Assembly (NCBI GenBank): GCA_020161935.1
Contig: JAIUNI010000003.1
Coordinates: 248,001-312,000, forward strand
Origin: Chloroflexota bacterium
GTDB taxonomy: Bacteria; Chloroflexota; Anaerolineae; Aggregatilineales; Phototrophicaceae
Direction of reading: 5' to 3'
Length of the DNA stretch: 64,000 nt
Below are positions 1 to 9,678 of this stretch, in pieces. The notes under the pieces were generated by a model. It was not told the origin of the DNA, did no database searches, and worked only from the letters and a program-made list of their open reading frames with translations. The position numbers and the translations under genes were made by a program. Each line of letters begins with the position of its first letter. Within the stretch, counting starts at the first letter, position 1.

Positions 1-394
1 GTGCGAACGGGCCAATACGCACAACAGATTGTAAGCCGTACTCACCACACAACCGCACAAACGCGCGCAGGTTATTGCTGCCTGTCCAATCGAAACGGCC
101 TTCTTCTTCCTCAATGTGATTCCAGAACACATAGGTGGCGACAATCGTGACCCCACCCGCTTTGATTTTGAGCAATTCGTCCGCCCAGTATTCGTGGGCA
201 TAACGGGAAAAGTGAAACTCACCCATCACCGGAATGCAAGGCTGACCATTCCACGTCATGTAATAGCTGGTGAAACCGATGGTATCGCCGTGCGGGTTGG
301 TGCCACCGAGGTTGAGATGATCCGTCAAGATGAGGGATGGTTCCGGGTTGACGGTCATGGTATGCGAAATGGGGAGGGATTCAAGGTTTTGCAT
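1..394 (-). CDS. Glycoside hydrolase family 35 beta-galactosidase, N-terminal part (cut by window edge)
   Basis: Translating the minus strand from the ATG at 394 gives 131 codons open to the window edge. The residues GEFHFSRY, YWADELLKIKAGG, ATYVFWNHIEEEEGRFDW and VRIGPF are the classic N-terminal signature of GH35 beta-galactosidases, which remove terminal galactose from glycans. Only the start of the TIM barrel is present; both catalytic glutamates lie beyond the edge. It follows the GT117-like gene by 37 bp and is probably the last visible gene of the sugar-transport operon that begins at 5377. No strong ribosome binding site is seen. The family call is firm; the natural substrate is not known. 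Confidence 0.88.
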   Translation of the reverse strand, partial: MQNLESLPISHTMTVNPEPSLILTDHLNLGGTNPHGDTIGFTSYYMTWNGQPCIPVMGEFHFSRYAHEYWADELLKIKAGGVTIVATYVFWNHIEEEEGRFDWTGSNNLRAFVRLCGEYGLQSVVRIGPFA

Positions 395-431
395 AGCGGT
401 TTTATTCCAGATAATTGAGGCGAACTGTATT

Positions 432-2033
432 TTACTGACGCGGTGCGAGTTTAAAGAGCCTATAAGCCCGACAACTGCCCGTTACCTCGGTGAGGGTGTA
501 GGTATTCGCGAGGATTGAATAGTCGTTATCCACGTATACCGCCTGACCATCGCGCACATGCATTGCAATATCATTTTGCAGTGTCAGGGCGAGTTCCTGC
601 GCGGGATAAGGACGTGCTTCGCGCATGACGATACCGGTACGACCCTGTTCCACATGGGCGACATAGTAAATCGCGAAAAGCGCCTGCCAATCGAGGACAA
701 GGAAGGCATCCGGTTCAGCAATTTTGGATACCGCACATTCGGCAGCAGCGCGGGCTTCATTCGGGCGGGTGACGGGATACACATAGTCTTCGGTGATGAA
801 CCCCGATACGCCACGTTCCAGTGAACGCCAGCGTGTGGTCGCCAATGGGGCGGCGCAAAGTGCCATGATGACGACAGTGAGCGCGATGAGGGGCAGCGGA
901 CGGATACTGGGTTGCAGCTTGTTGAGGCGGCTGGCAGCCTCAGCATGAATGAAGCCGGTGCCGATGCCGCAGAGGATGGCGATCAGCAGGTAGAAGGGCA
1001 AGTAGAAAATGAATTTGTCGCCGGGGAAGTAGAGAAATCCGGCAGCAAAGGTTGTCAGTAAGGCGAGGGCGAAAAACAAGAACAGCCGTTGGTGGCGGAC
1101 GAGCAAAAATACCAGACCGAACACGACGAGTATGAGCGTGAAGGTGGCGAATTCTTTGGGAAGGGTTTTCCTATGGAAGTCATTCAGGGTATTGGTGTAA
1201 TTCACATCACCGGGAACCATACGGTCACGCCACTGATGACCGGATACGCTGATCCAGAAACGTTCGGGGGCCGAGTCCAGATCAGATGCCTGTAAGCCCC
1301 AAGTTTCCGCCGAAGGAATAATGGAAGTGGTGAAGATATTGGTGGGCGTTGGTCGCGAGTCGATATACGCGAACAGGAGAAAGAAAAAGAGCAGTCCACT
1401 GAGGCCGCCTGAGACGAGCCGCCATAAAGGCAGCCACCAGCGCTGACGATCACCGAACGCCACCCACAGCACAAACCCGAAAACAGCCGGGGCGATCAGC
1501 ACGATAAATAGGTGGACACCTAAGCCAGCACCCATCAAGAAGCCAGCCGTAAAAAGCAGTATGTGGCGCTTCTTTGGCTCGTTATACCACATGATTACGA
1601 TCAAAAGGATGACAGCAATAAAGGCGGTCGCGAGGGTATACACCTCCGCGATGATGCTCTGCGACCAGAAGGTGTATGACAGGAGCAGCACGAGGCTTCC
1701 GGGTAGCACCCAGTTGGAACCGGTAACGAGGCGGGCGATCAGATAGATGCCGGCCAGCGTAACCGCCGCAAATACAGCCGAGGCAAAGTTGATGCGCCAA
1801 GCCAGCGTACCGATGGGAAGAAAGCCGATGACGCGGGCGAACACAAGATACACAGGGTAGCCGGTGGTATGGGTGGTTCCCCATGTGTAAGCGAGGGTTT
1901 GGAATTCACCGCTGTCGCCGTAAAGCACATCCGGCGCGAGGACGCGAAGGTAGACCATCACAGTGATGACAGCGACCGCAAACGCCAGTAGAAAATCACG
2001 TCTATTCAAGACAGCCGGGTTGGAAATGGGCAA
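432..2033 (-). CDS. DUF2723/TMEM260-like multi-pass membrane protein (GT117 family)
   Basis: A 533-residue integral membrane protein. The N-terminal TM helix is followed by YGDSGEFQTLAYTWG with Asp40 and Glu43, then HTTGYPVYL and WRINFASAVFAA, the hallmark block of the DUF2723/TMEM260 family. Members are predicted C-type glycosyltransferases (GT117, protein O-mannosyltransferase-like) using lipid-linked sugar donors. About ten hydrophobic helices precede a soluble C-terminal domain of ~120 residues. The start is TTG, chosen because AAGGA lies 8 nt upstream. It lies between the sugar permease genes and the GH35 gene, so it may be co-transcribed, though a 114-bp gap separates it from the permease. 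A link to glycan metabolism is inferred from that position. Confidence 0.8.
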   Translation of the reverse strand: MPISNPAVLNRRDFLLAFAVAVITVMVYLRVLAPDVLYGDSGEFQTLAYTWGTTHTTGYPVYLVFARVIGFLPIGTLAWRINFASAVFAAVTLAGIYLIARLVTGSNWVLPGSLVLLLSYTFWSQSIIAEVYTLATAFIAVILLIVIMWYNEPKKRHILLFTAGFLMGAGLGVHLFIVLIAPAVFGFVLWVAFGDRQRWWLPLWRLVSGGLSGLLFFFLLFAYIDSRPTPTNIFTTSIIPSAETWGLQASDLDSAPERFWISVSGHQWRDRMVPGDVNYTNTLNDFHRKTLPKEFATFTLILVVFGLVFLLVRHQRLFLFFALALLTTFAAGFLYFPGDKFIFYLPFYLLIAILCGIGTGFIHAEAASRLNKLQPSIRPLPLIALTVVIMALCAAPLATTRWRSLERGVSGFITEDYVYPVTRPNEARAAAECAVSKIAEPDAFLVLDWQALFAIYYVAHVEQGRTGIVMREARPYPAQELALTLQNDIAMHVRDGQAVYVDNDYSILANTYTLTEVTGSCRAYRLFKLAPRQ

Positions 2034-2147
2034 CGTAAAATCCTTTATAGCCGGATTGAAGTCTCGCTATATCTTGAATGCTTTCGGTTGTTTGGGTGAG
2101 GCCGCTTATCCATTGATGCGGATATGGCACTCACGCCTCGTCACTGA

Positions 2148-2996
2148 TTATTCTTTGACGCTGGCTGCTGTTAAACCGGCAACATACTGCTTTTGTACGG
2201 CGACGAATACCAGAATGACCGGAATGGATACCAGTGTCGCGGCAGCCATCGTCGCACCAACGGGCGGCTCACTCCCCGCCGTTACACTACCAATCATCGT
2301 GGATAGCCCCACCGGCAGCGTCAGGAAATCGCGGTTACGCAGCACCGCTAGCGGCCATAAGAAGCTGTTCCACGAAGCCAAAAACGTCAGTACGGCCTGT
2401 GCCGCGAGCGCGGGACGTGCCAGCGGTAACATCACGCGCCAGTAAATCCCGAACTCGGATGCGCCATCAATCCGTGCCGCCTCGATCAGTTCGGTTGGAA
2501 TGGACACCATGAACTGCCGCATCAGAAAGATGCCGAGCGCTGGTGCCATGAATGGGATAATGAGCGCGAAATACGAGTTTGTCCAGCTTAAGCGGCTCAT
2601 CACAATATACAGCGGCACCAGAATGAGCTGAAATGGAATCATGGTGGATGCCAATAGAACGATGAACAGCAGGCGGCTCCCCTTAAAGCGATACTTGGCA
2701 AAGCCAAACCCTGCTAACGAAGTAAAAAACAAAACGGCAACCGTCGAGATGACCGCAATGATGAGGCTGTTGCCATACCAATTCCAGAACGGCCAATCGC
2801 TGAACAAACGATCATAGTTACGGGTGGTGAATTCCTGCGGAATCAGCGTCGGCGGGTAGGCATAAATTTCATTGAGCGGTTTAAAGGAAGATGTAACCAT
2901 CCAAACCAACGGCAGGGCGACAATGATGCCACCGGCTGCTACGAGGATGTTGAGAAGGAGTGCTGAAAAGCGTTGTCTTGATGCGGGTTCGACCAC
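2148..2996 (-). CDS. Carbohydrate ABC transporter permease, MalG/CUT1 type
   Basis: A 282-residue inner-membrane permease with six predicted helices. The EAA loop EAARIDGASEFGIYWRVMLPL, which docks the ATPase, lies near residues 173-193. The family is the second CUT1 permease (MalG, LacG). I chose the GTG at 2996 because GGGAGG stands 5 nt upstream; a longer TTG start at 3011 is possible. The partner permease ends 11 bp upstream and the binding protein is first in the operon. No ATPase is encoded here, so the transporter probably borrows a shared MsmK/MalK-type ATPase from elsewhere in the genome, as many CUT1 systems do. Confidence 0.92.
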   Translation of the reverse strand: MVEPASRQRFSALLLNILVAAGGIIVALPLVWMVTSSFKPLNEIYAYPPTLIPQEFTTRNYDRLFSDWPFWNWYGNSLIIAVISTVAVLFFTSLAGFGFAKYRFKGSRLLFIVLLASTMIPFQLILVPLYIVMSRLSWTNSYFALIIPFMAPALGIFLMRQFMVSIPTELIEAARIDGASEFGIYWRVMLPLARPALAAQAVLTFLASWNSFLWPLAVLRNRDFLTLPVGLSTMIGSVTAGSEPPVGATMAAATLVSIPVILVFVAVQKQYVAGLTAASVKE

Positions 2997-3007
2997 TTTG
3001 ACCTCCC

Positions 3008-3943
3008 TCAATCACTTGAAAAACCGCGAAATACGCGGAGTTGAACGAGCGACAGGATAAAAATGATGGCGAACAGGATAGCGCCAACGGCTGATGCGTA
3101 GCCAAATAGCTGCTGCCCCATGCCCTGATTATAGAGATACTGTACGAGGCTGATGGCGCTGTTCCCCGGGCCACCCGGCGTTGTGCCGCCGAACAGAATT
3201 TGTGGGTCGTCAAAAATCTGGAACGAACCGATGAGGACGATGATGACGACAAACAGGGTTACGGGCCGGAGCAGCGGGACTGTGATATTGAAAAAGCGCC
3301 GGAACCCATCCGCGCCGTCAATGGCTGCCGCCTCATAGAGTTCCTGTGGGATGGACTGCAACCCGGCGAGAAAGTAAATGGCAAGCAAACCTGTCCAGCG
3401 CCAGATGACGATGCCCATAACCGCGATTTTGGTTACGTTCGGCGATTCCATCCACTTGATGGGTACACCACCCAACAAGATCAAAATCTGGTTGATGAAC
3501 CCATATTCGGTGTTATAGAGCAGCCGGAACACCAGTGAAATCGCTACAGCCGAGGTCACAATCGGGGCAAAATACAAGGTTCGCCAGAGATACTTGAAGC
3601 GCAACTGTTTTGAGTTTAAGGCGATTGCTTCGAGCAGTGCGAGCGGTACGACAATACACACACTGGCGACGGCATAAAAAACGGTGTTGCCAAGCGCTTT
3701 TAGGAACAGTGGCTCTTTGAACATATGCTCATAGTTACGCAGTTCAAAGAACTGAGGCGTTCCCAGCGCACCCCATTTGTAGAACCCAAGAACAAGCGCA
3801 AAGAGTGTTGGAAACAAAAAGAATATGGTAAATAAAATATAGAAGGGGGATATGAAAAAATAGGGCGCGTATTGATCCTGTCGAAATGATCGCTTTTTAG
3901 GCGTTGCAACGGGAAGCGCCCTTGTCGCATCCGATGAAATCAT
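3008..3943 (-). CDS. Carbohydrate ABC transporter permease, MalF/CUT1 type
   Basis: A 311-residue permease. The sequence PYFFISPFYILFTIFFLFPTLFALVLGFYKW is the usual first helix of MalF/LacF/UgpA proteins, and EAAAIDGADGFRRFFNITVPLL is the EAA loop. The ATG at 3943 is preceded by GGAGG at 7 nt and is preferred over an upstream TTG/ATG extension to 4039, which would run through a strong hairpin at 3999-4029. It forms the heterodimeric channel with the next gene. Substrate is unknown; the neighbouring GH2 and GH35 enzymes suggest a galactoside or similar oligosaccharide. Confidence 0.92.
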   Translation of the reverse strand: MISSDATRALPVATPKKRSFRQDQYAPYFFISPFYILFTIFFLFPTLFALVLGFYKWGALGTPQFFELRNYEHMFKEPLFLKALGNTVFYAVASVCIVVPLALLEAIALNSKQLRFKYLWRTLYFAPIVTSAVAISLVFRLLYNTEYGFINQILILLGGVPIKWMESPNVTKIAVMGIVIWRWTGLLAIYFLAGLQSIPQELYEAAAIDGADGFRRFFNITVPLLRPVTLFVVIIVLIGSFQIFDDPQILFGGTTPGGPGNSAISLVQYLYNQGMGQQLFGYASAVGAILFAIIFILSLVQLRVFRGFSSD

Positions 3944-3998
3944 GGTCGGCCTCCAAAACTGCCGTGCTGCCCTGAAATAATGCGACATGCTAGAAGCA

Positions 3999-4029
3999 TT
4001 GTAGGGCGGAATATACTTCCACCCTACAA
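3999..4029 (-). terminator. Intercistronic hairpin between binding-protein and permease genes
   Basis: Arms 3999-4011 (TTGTAGGGCGGAA) and 4017-4029 (TTCCACCCTACAA) pair over 13 bp with one wobble around a 5-nt loop. There is no long T run after it on the minus strand. It lies between the highly expressed binding-protein gene and the permease genes. In malEFG-like operons such hairpins act as mRNA stabilisers or attenuators that lower permease expression; that role is inferred here. Confidence 0.7.
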
Positions 4030-4081
4030 CCTTCCACATCGATCAAATCAGAAGAGCTGATCTGCTACGAGTAAGTGATAA

Positions 4082-5377
4082 CTACGATCCGAAGTCGATA
4101 GCGTTCTGCGTTTGGGCGATGACATCGTTCACAAAGTCTTCCGGTGTCATTGTGCCGTCGAAGAGCGCAGGCAGATCCGTACCAGCGGCGGTGTTGTACG
4201 CGCCGAAGAATTGGCTGTTGTACCAGACGACCATATCCTGCCCAGCATCAGCGTAAATTTGGCCGACTTTGGCATCGCCATAGAAGGGATCGGTCACGGC
4301 GGTCACAACCGGGTCAGACATGGCTTCGAACATAACCGGGAACATATTGATTTGTTCAAAGCGCTTGACTTGGCTATCCTTGCCGAGGTAAACAAAATCG
4401 AGGAATTCCCACGCGAGGTCTTGGTTAGGGCCTTTACCGACTGCCCAACCCGTGCCGCCCCATGTCGCAGTCGCGAATCCGCCGCCTTCCCAAGCGGGCA
4501 TCGGAGCCATTGACCACTTACCTTCCATGTCCGGGACACCGGGCTTCAAGCAGCAGCTTGACCACCAGTCGGGCATGACCGTAGCAGCCAAAGCACCGTC
4601 TTGGTAAGCGGTGGGGATGGTCGCACCCGACCATACGTCGCCACCCAGAACGGGCAGGAAAATACCGGCCTGAACCGCTTGCTGGATGTAGGTCGCAACC
4701 TCAATCGCAATCGGCTTATTGGTTTCATCACCCATCACGAAGTTGCCGTCGGCATCAAAAATGTTGCCGCCGCGCTGGTTGTAATACATCTGGAACCACG
4801 TGCCGTCATTGGTGGCGAAGGTGAAGGCGTTGCCATTCGCAGCCAATTTCGGCCCGACATCGTTGAGAACCTGTTCCCAAGTCGTCGGTACTTCAACACC
4901 GGCGGCTTCGAAAACCGCAGGTTGGTAGTACAGCACGGAGGGGGTCAGTGAGCTTTCTACGCCGTAGATTTGACCTTGATACGAGTAAATTGACCAGCGA
5001 CCGGGTGAATAGTCTGCCGCACGATCACCGATGAGGGGCGTGAGGTTGACGAAGAACTGGTCAATCGCGCCATCCTTCATAAAACTGCCGAATTGCCCAC
5101 GCTCAATACCGACCAGATCGGGGATTTGTTCACCCGCTGCTAGTTGATTGAGAACGTTTTGTCCAACTTGAGAATCAACCTGAAAATCATAGGTGATCTT
5201 CAGATCAGGATGCGCGGCATCGAATTCAGCAGTGCGCGAATTGAAGTAATCAATGTAAAGTTGGTCATGTGTGCGGGCTGTCAGCGTGACTTCGGTTTGC
5301 TGGGCGTTTGCAATGGTTCCAAAGGAGATCATTGTCAAAACAGCGAGGATGAGCGCAGTCAATTTGATTTTTTTCAT
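4082..5377 (-). CDS. Sugar ABC transporter extracellular solute-binding protein (family 1)
   Basis: A 431-residue secreted or anchored protein with a Sec signal peptide (MKKIKLTALILAVLTMISF..., cleavage expected after ANA near residue 25). The mature part follows the family-1 solute-binding fold: TYDFQVDSQVGQNVLNQLAAGEQIPDLVGIERGQF, then VPTTWEQVLNDV and AWEFLDFVYLGKDSQVKRFEQINMFPV, the usual hinge and C-lobe motifs of CUT1 sugar binders. GGAGAATAGCTC precedes the ATG. It is the first gene of the minus-strand operon and diverges from the LacI regulator, which probably controls it. Many aromatic residues fit a carbohydrate ligand; the ligand itself cannot be read from the sequence. Confidence 0.92.
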   Translation of the reverse strand: MKKIKLTALILAVLTMISFGTIANAQQTEVTLTARTHDQLYIDYFNSRTAEFDAAHPDLKITYDFQVDSQVGQNVLNQLAAGEQIPDLVGIERGQFGSFMKDGAIDQFFVNLTPLIGDRAADYSPGRWSIYSYQGQIYGVESSLTPSVLYYQPAVFEAAGVEVPTTWEQVLNDVGPKLAANGNAFTFATNDGTWFQMYYNQRGGNIFDADGNFVMGDETNKPIAIEVATYIQQAVQAGIFLPVLGGDVWSGATIPTAYQDGALAATVMPDWWSSCCLKPGVPDMEGKWSMAPMPAWEGGGFATATWGGTGWAVGKGPNQDLAWEFLDFVYLGKDSQVKRFEQINMFPVMFEAMSDPVVTAVTDPFYGDAKVGQIYADAGQDMVVWYNSQFFGAYNTAAGTDLPALFDGTMTPEDFVNDVIAQTQNAIDFGS

Positions 5378-5674
5378 GAGCTATTCTCCAAATTTTTAAA
5401 AACTTTCATGGCCGCTATCGCTTTTAGTGATTTTTGATAACGAGAGATTATGCGCTCCTTTCCAATTGCTACCGATTCTGAACTTCGTCAATAAAATTTT
5501 TGGCATTTATTCTACGCGCGTTGACGACACACGTTGAGTATTATAAACTCTCTGTATACAAGTTGCAACTGAACGCGCCTCCCATTAAAAGCCTGCTGCA
5601 AAGCTGGTAAAATTGCTCCCCCGATTGAAAACAATGTCGCAGACTGGCTTTATTGTCAGTATCAAGGGAATGTC
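5378..5674. promoter_or_regulatory. Divergent control region between sugar operon and lacI-type gene
   Basis: This 297-bp gap carries the promoters of the binding-protein operon (minus) and the LacI regulator (plus). Two adjacent short perfect palindromes stand out: TGTATACA at 5553-5560 and AGTTGCAACT at 5561-5570. A palindrome with a central pyrimidine-purine step is the usual form of a LacI-family operator, so AGTTGCAACT is the best candidate. No second copy was found near the GH2 gene, so the assignment is weak. Confidence 0.4.
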
Positions 5675-6730
5675 ATGGATAAGAATAATAATCGAGAAAT
5701 GGTTACGCAGGATGATGTGGCGCGGCAAGCCGGTGTTTCCCGCGCGATGGTATCGTATGTCTTAAATAACGGCCCGCGTAATGTTTCGGCAGAAACCCGC
5801 CGCCGTATTCTGGATGCGATCCGCGAACTGGGCTACCGCCCCAACCAGCACGCGCAAAGGCTGACCAGAGGTACGCATGCGGCGCGAAATTCGATAGGAA
5901 TCATCGCGGGCGGGACTGGCGCAAATTTGATTGAACGCCCGTATTACAGCACGATCCTCGCCAACCTGTTTGATCAGGCGCAGCAGTTAAACCAGCATAT
6001 TCGCTTTTTCAGCTTCTTCGATGCGCTGAGTGATCCGGTGTTTTTCAACAAAAACATTCATCAGGAAGAAATTTCCTCGCTGGTGGTTTTGCTGCCCGCG
6101 CTGATTCTTAACCAGCCGGAACAGGAACGCATTTTCCCGCAGATTATTGAGCGAATCGATACAATTTTGTGCCTTGAAAAGTCGATTTATGGCTTGCCGA
6201 CGGTCATCCTCGACTTTGCAGGGGTGGCTCAGTTGGCGGTCGAGCATCTGATCAAACTGGGGCATAAACGGATCGCTTTTCTCTCCCTGAGCGACGAACG
6301 TCTGGATGGTTATAAACGAACACTTGCCATGTATAACCTTGCTTTTGACCCCACCATTGTCCGGCAGGTGGAGGGGTCCAATATGCTGGCTTCGGCTTAC
6401 GAGCAAACCGTTAGCCTAATTCAGGAAAGCCCGGACATCACAGCGATATTTGCTGCCAACGACGAAGCGGCTATCGCTGCAATGGCCGCGCTTAAGGATA
6501 TGGGTTTGGCTGTGCCGCAGGATATTGCGATTACCTCGATTGATAATACCGAGGCCGCAGCCTTCGTACGCCCGGCGCTGACTTCAGTCAATGTCCCCCG
6601 ACATAAGATGGTCGATTATGCTTTTCAATTCTTGCTGTCCCAAAGCGTCCATCGTGTTTCTGAACCGGCTTCAATGATGCTGCCGATTGAACTCGTGGTA
6701 CGGGATTCGTGTGGTGCCAAGCGCACCTGA
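5675..6730 (+). CDS. LacI-family transcriptional regulator
   Basis: A 351-residue repressor. The N-terminal helix-turn-helix VTQDDVARQAGVSRAMVSYVLN (residues ~10-31) and hinge helix (RPNQHAQRLTRG) are standard LacI/GalR. The rest is a periplasmic-binding-protein-like effector domain ending with ELVVRDSCG. It is divergent from the sugar transport operon and convergent with the GH2 gene (7-bp gap), so it probably senses a sugar imported by that transporter and controls both. AAGGGA lies 5-6 nt before the ATG. The effector-binding pocket cannot be assigned to a sugar. Confidence 0.93.
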   Translation: MDKNNNREMVTQDDVARQAGVSRAMVSYVLNNGPRNVSAETRRRILDAIRELGYRPNQHAQRLTRGTHAARNSIGIIAGGTGANLIERPYYSTILANLFDQAQQLNQHIRFFSFFDALSDPVFFNKNIHQEEISSLVVLLPALILNQPEQERIFPQIIERIDTILCLEKSIYGLPTVILDFAGVAQLAVEHLIKLGHKRIAFLSLSDERLDGYKRTLAMYNLAFDPTIVRQVEGSNMLASAYEQTVSLIQESPDITAIFAANDEAAIAAMAALKDMGLAVPQDIAITSIDNTEAAAFVRPALTSVNVPRHKMVDYAFQFLLSQSVHRVSEPASMMLPIELVVRDSCGAKRT

Positions 6731-6737
6731 CACATTT

Positions 6738-9542
6738 TTACTCCATATTCAGATCGACACCGTTTGAGAGCTTGAACATCCCTAGAAGCTCACCCACACT
6801 CAATTTTTGGGCGGGGTTGAAATCGTCACCCAGTATGTAATGAATCGTTTCATGGAATAGAAAACGGGCTTCTGGCCGCCCGATAACAGCCGAATCGGTG
6901 AGCCGCCATGTCGAGGTCAACAACCGCCCTTTGCCAACGGTGGCTTCAAAGGCGTAACACAACCGCTTGGCCCGCGAGAAGTTGTCGATCACTTCGACGA
7001 TTGGCTCAATGTGCGGTGTCGCATCGAGGCAAATGGCAGGCGCTTCATTGATGAGGCTGTACCACTGCCAATCAGACATGCCGTCATGCGGGAAGCGAGC
7101 GAGTAACGGATGGTTGTGGATGACCATCCCCATGACGTTACTCACATTATCCGGGAACCAGAGATAGCTCCAGAAGGGTGGCAGGTAGCGTGTGGGTACC
7201 GCGCCGTGTATGGCTTTGGCGTTGGGCATGAGCCAGACGCTGCCGCCGTCATGTAAATATTGCAACACGCGACCCGTTAAGCGGTCTGTGACCACGAGTT
7301 GGCTGGATGGCAGCTTGGCTTCACCAAAAATGCCAATTCCGGTAAAGTCGTCACTAAAAATCGCACCGGGCAGTACCGGGCGCAAACCGTGTAGGCGCGT
7401 AGCGATTTCAGCGCGGCGTTCGATTAACGCGGGGTAAGGATACGACCAGACATGCCAACGGTTAGTCGCTGCGCCCAACCGGACGACCAGTTCCCAAGTG
7501 TGAGCGGCTGTATCCTCAGGCAGTGCAACAGACAGCCGACCTAAGCGGGTCAGTTTGCCTGCTGGTGCTTCGGGAATGGTCATTTCTCCGGTGAGGGTGG
7601 TCTGAGCCGAGCGCAGCTCCCAATGCAAGCGCCCTGCCGTCAGGGTTGTGTGACCAAAATTGGAGAGGTCGATCTCCACTTCGAGCGGCTTGCCGTTCCA
7701 GAAGGTTGGTGACGGACTACGCATCAACAACGTAACAGCGCTGTTAAACTCGGCAAATAAATCGGGTTCAATCAGCCCTTTGCTGTCCCAAAATACATCA
7801 AGGATGCCAGTGGTCGCATGTCCTTGACCGGGAAAGTCGCGAATATCGAGCAGTTGGAAGCCCGATAAGCCGTGTGTCCGGCGTGCGCGTTCAATATTTT
7901 CTTTATAAGTGCGAACAATGTGGGTTCCTGATGCCTGAATAAATTGGTCGATGCGCCCTGCCAGCCCTTTGGCCTCTAGTGTCTCGTTCACATAATCCAG
8001 CCACGATGGGTAGATCACACCGTTGTATTTCTCGGCTTCCTGCGGGCGAACATACATCGTAAACTGCCCGTGTTCATGCCCGATCAACGGCGCATCTGAA
8101 AGGGCTGTGATCGCGCTGAAATCCTGTGTCGTGTCGTTGGACGCGGCATCATAGATTTTCTTGGGCGGATGCCAATTGCAGGATTGAATATAGAAATCGA
8201 CGTGGCGGCTGGGCGCTGGAAGCTGACCAAAACCGGTGTTATCGGTATAGATGCGGGTTGGATCAAGCTGTTTACCGCGTTCAACCCATTCTGTCAGCGC
8301 GTGATGACCATCCCAACCGCCGAGCAGTTCGTTACCGTTCGAAAACATGACCCATGAGGGATGAAGCTGAATCTGCGGGATGATGCGTTCAAGTTCGCTG
8401 CTCAAGAATTGATGCACGTCATCCGGCGGATTGGTTTCGTCGTGGTCATAAACGCGCGTCCAGTTGGGCAGCTCGGTTTGCACAAGCATTCCAGCTTCAT
8501 CCGCAGCGATCCAAAACGGTTCAGGGGGTGTCCATGAATGCAGCCGGACATGGTTGAAGCCGTAACTTTTCGCGATGGCAAACTGCCGCCGATACTGGTC
8601 AACATCCCAAGAGGGGTATCCGGTTTGCGGGAAGATACAGCAGTCCACATAACCGCGCAGAAAGACAGCCTGCCCATTGAGCAGAATATCCCGCCCTTCG
8701 ACCCGGATTTCGCGCAGACCGACTTTTTTACGGATTTGATCGAGCCGTTCGTGACCACGCCGCAGCGAGCATTCGACAAGGTAGAGAAAGGGATCGTCAT
8801 CCCACCAGAGACGGGCTTCGTCGCCAAGCTGAATGGTCACATTGGCCTGACCGTTGGACGTTAGAGCCTGTGCCTCATATACGGCTTGCGTTTCAGTGTT
8901 CGTCAATTTGACTTCGACGGTTAAATCCGTTTGATGATTCACCTGAAATTGGAATTCAAACGCTCGGTCTGCGATATTGGGGCGGCAGGTTATGTTTTCA
9001 AAGCGTATGAGGGGCAGCGCCTCTAACTCAACCCCGCCGGAGATGCCGCCCCAGCGTGTTGCGGTGTGGTCCGAGTTGATGTGGCTTTCTTTGATTGGAT
9101 AAAGCATCCGATTATCGATGCAAATCACAAGGCGCTGGCGCTGGCGTTGGCCGGAACGGCTGTACGGGGTCAAGTCATAGATATGGGGGGTGGAAAGTGA
9201 TTCTTGTGTTCCCACCGGCGTTGTATCCAGCCAAACTTGGCTGCGCCAGCGTACCCCTTTTAAATGCAGGCGAATGGTTTTATCTGCCCATTCGGGTGGG
9301 ATTTCGATCACGCGGCTGTACCATGCCGCCCCTTCGTATTGGTGACGCTTACTCCAGGTGCCGAGCGGTTGCACTGCTGGGGGGTCGCCGAAACCTTGTT
9401 CTTCCCACGAGCTGGGAACCCGAATGATGGAGTCAAACTGATCGGTAGGGCTGCTTGTGTCCTGCGGATCAAGGGCGAATGACCACTCGCCATCAAGAAG
9501 CAGCGTTTCTCTGGGACTTGGTCGGGACGAATGCAAAGCCAT
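6738..9542 (-). CDS. Glycoside hydrolase family 2 enzyme (beta-galactosidase/glucuronidase-like)
   Basis: A 934-residue cytoplasmic enzyme without signal peptide. Residues 1-180 form the GH2 jelly-roll sugar-binding domain (LDGEWSFALDP, RVPSSWEEQG, TRWGGISGGVELE). An Ig-like domain follows, then the TIM barrel (LLNGQAVFLRGYVD, NHVRLHSWTPPEPFWIAADEAGMLVQTELP). The acid/base is expected at Glu405 in SNGNELLGG and the nucleophile at Glu490 in IGHEHGQF. The long C-terminal ~350 residues are atypical: the segment resembling a glutamine-amidotransferase/beta-sandwich tail is not assigned. The specificity within GH2 is open. It is convergent with the LacI gene and probably cleaves an oligosaccharide taken up by the adjoining transporter. 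Confidence 0.88.
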   Translation of the reverse strand: MALHSSRPSPRETLLLDGEWSFALDPQDTSSPTDQFDSIIRVPSSWEEQGFGDPPAVQPLGTWSKRHQYEGAAWYSRVIEIPPEWADKTIRLHLKGVRWRSQVWLDTTPVGTQESLSTPHIYDLTPYSRSGQRQRQRLVICIDNRMLYPIKESHINSDHTATRWGGISGGVELEALPLIRFENITCRPNIADRAFEFQFQVNHQTDLTVEVKLTNTETQAVYEAQALTSNGQANVTIQLGDEARLWWDDDPFLYLVECSLRRGHERLDQIRKKVGLREIRVEGRDILLNGQAVFLRGYVDCCIFPQTGYPSWDVDQYRRQFAIAKSYGFNHVRLHSWTPPEPFWIAADEAGMLVQTELPNWTRVYDHDETNPPDDVHQFLSSELERIIPQIQLHPSWVMFSNGNELLGGWDGHHALTEWVERGKQLDPTRIYTDNTGFGQLPAPSRHVDFYIQSCNWHPPKKIYDAASNDTTQDFSAITALSDAPLIGHEHGQFTMYVRPQEAEKYNGVIYPSWLDYVNETLEAKGLAGRIDQFIQASGTHIVRTYKENIERARRTHGLSGFQLLDIRDFPGQGHATTGILDVFWDSKGLIEPDLFAEFNSAVTLLMRSPSPTFWNGKPLEVEIDLSNFGHTTLTAGRLHWELRSAQTTLTGEMTIPEAPAGKLTRLGRLSVALPEDTAAHTWELVVRLGAATNRWHVWSYPYPALIERRAEIATRLHGLRPVLPGAIFSDDFTGIGIFGEAKLPSSQLVVTDRLTGRVLQYLHDGGSVWLMPNAKAIHGAVPTRYLPPFWSYLWFPDNVSNVMGMVIHNHPLLARFPHDGMSDWQWYSLINEAPAICLDATPHIEPIVEVIDNFSRAKRLCYAFEATVGKGRLLTSTWRLTDSAVIGRPEARFLFHETIHYILGDDFNPAQKLSVGELLGMFKLSNGVDLNME

Positions 9543-9678
9543 ATTTTTAGTCCTTAAAAATATTGTCGTAATAATGATTGGACTATAAATACTCTATTGA
9601 TGCCCCATTTAGCAAGTGACTATTGACAGGCATAATTGTCGTCATTGAAAAGATGCTCATTTCGAACGGATTACTGAA

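Noticed and set aside
584..946. Overlapping reading frames opposite the GT117-like gene and similar frames throughout.
   Set aside because: They lie antisense inside well-supported genes and show no family motifs or ribosome sites.
9620..9660. A shared TGTCGTCA 8-mer before the GH2 gene and in the lacI gap as a LacI operator.
   Set aside because: Too short, not palindromic and in different contexts.
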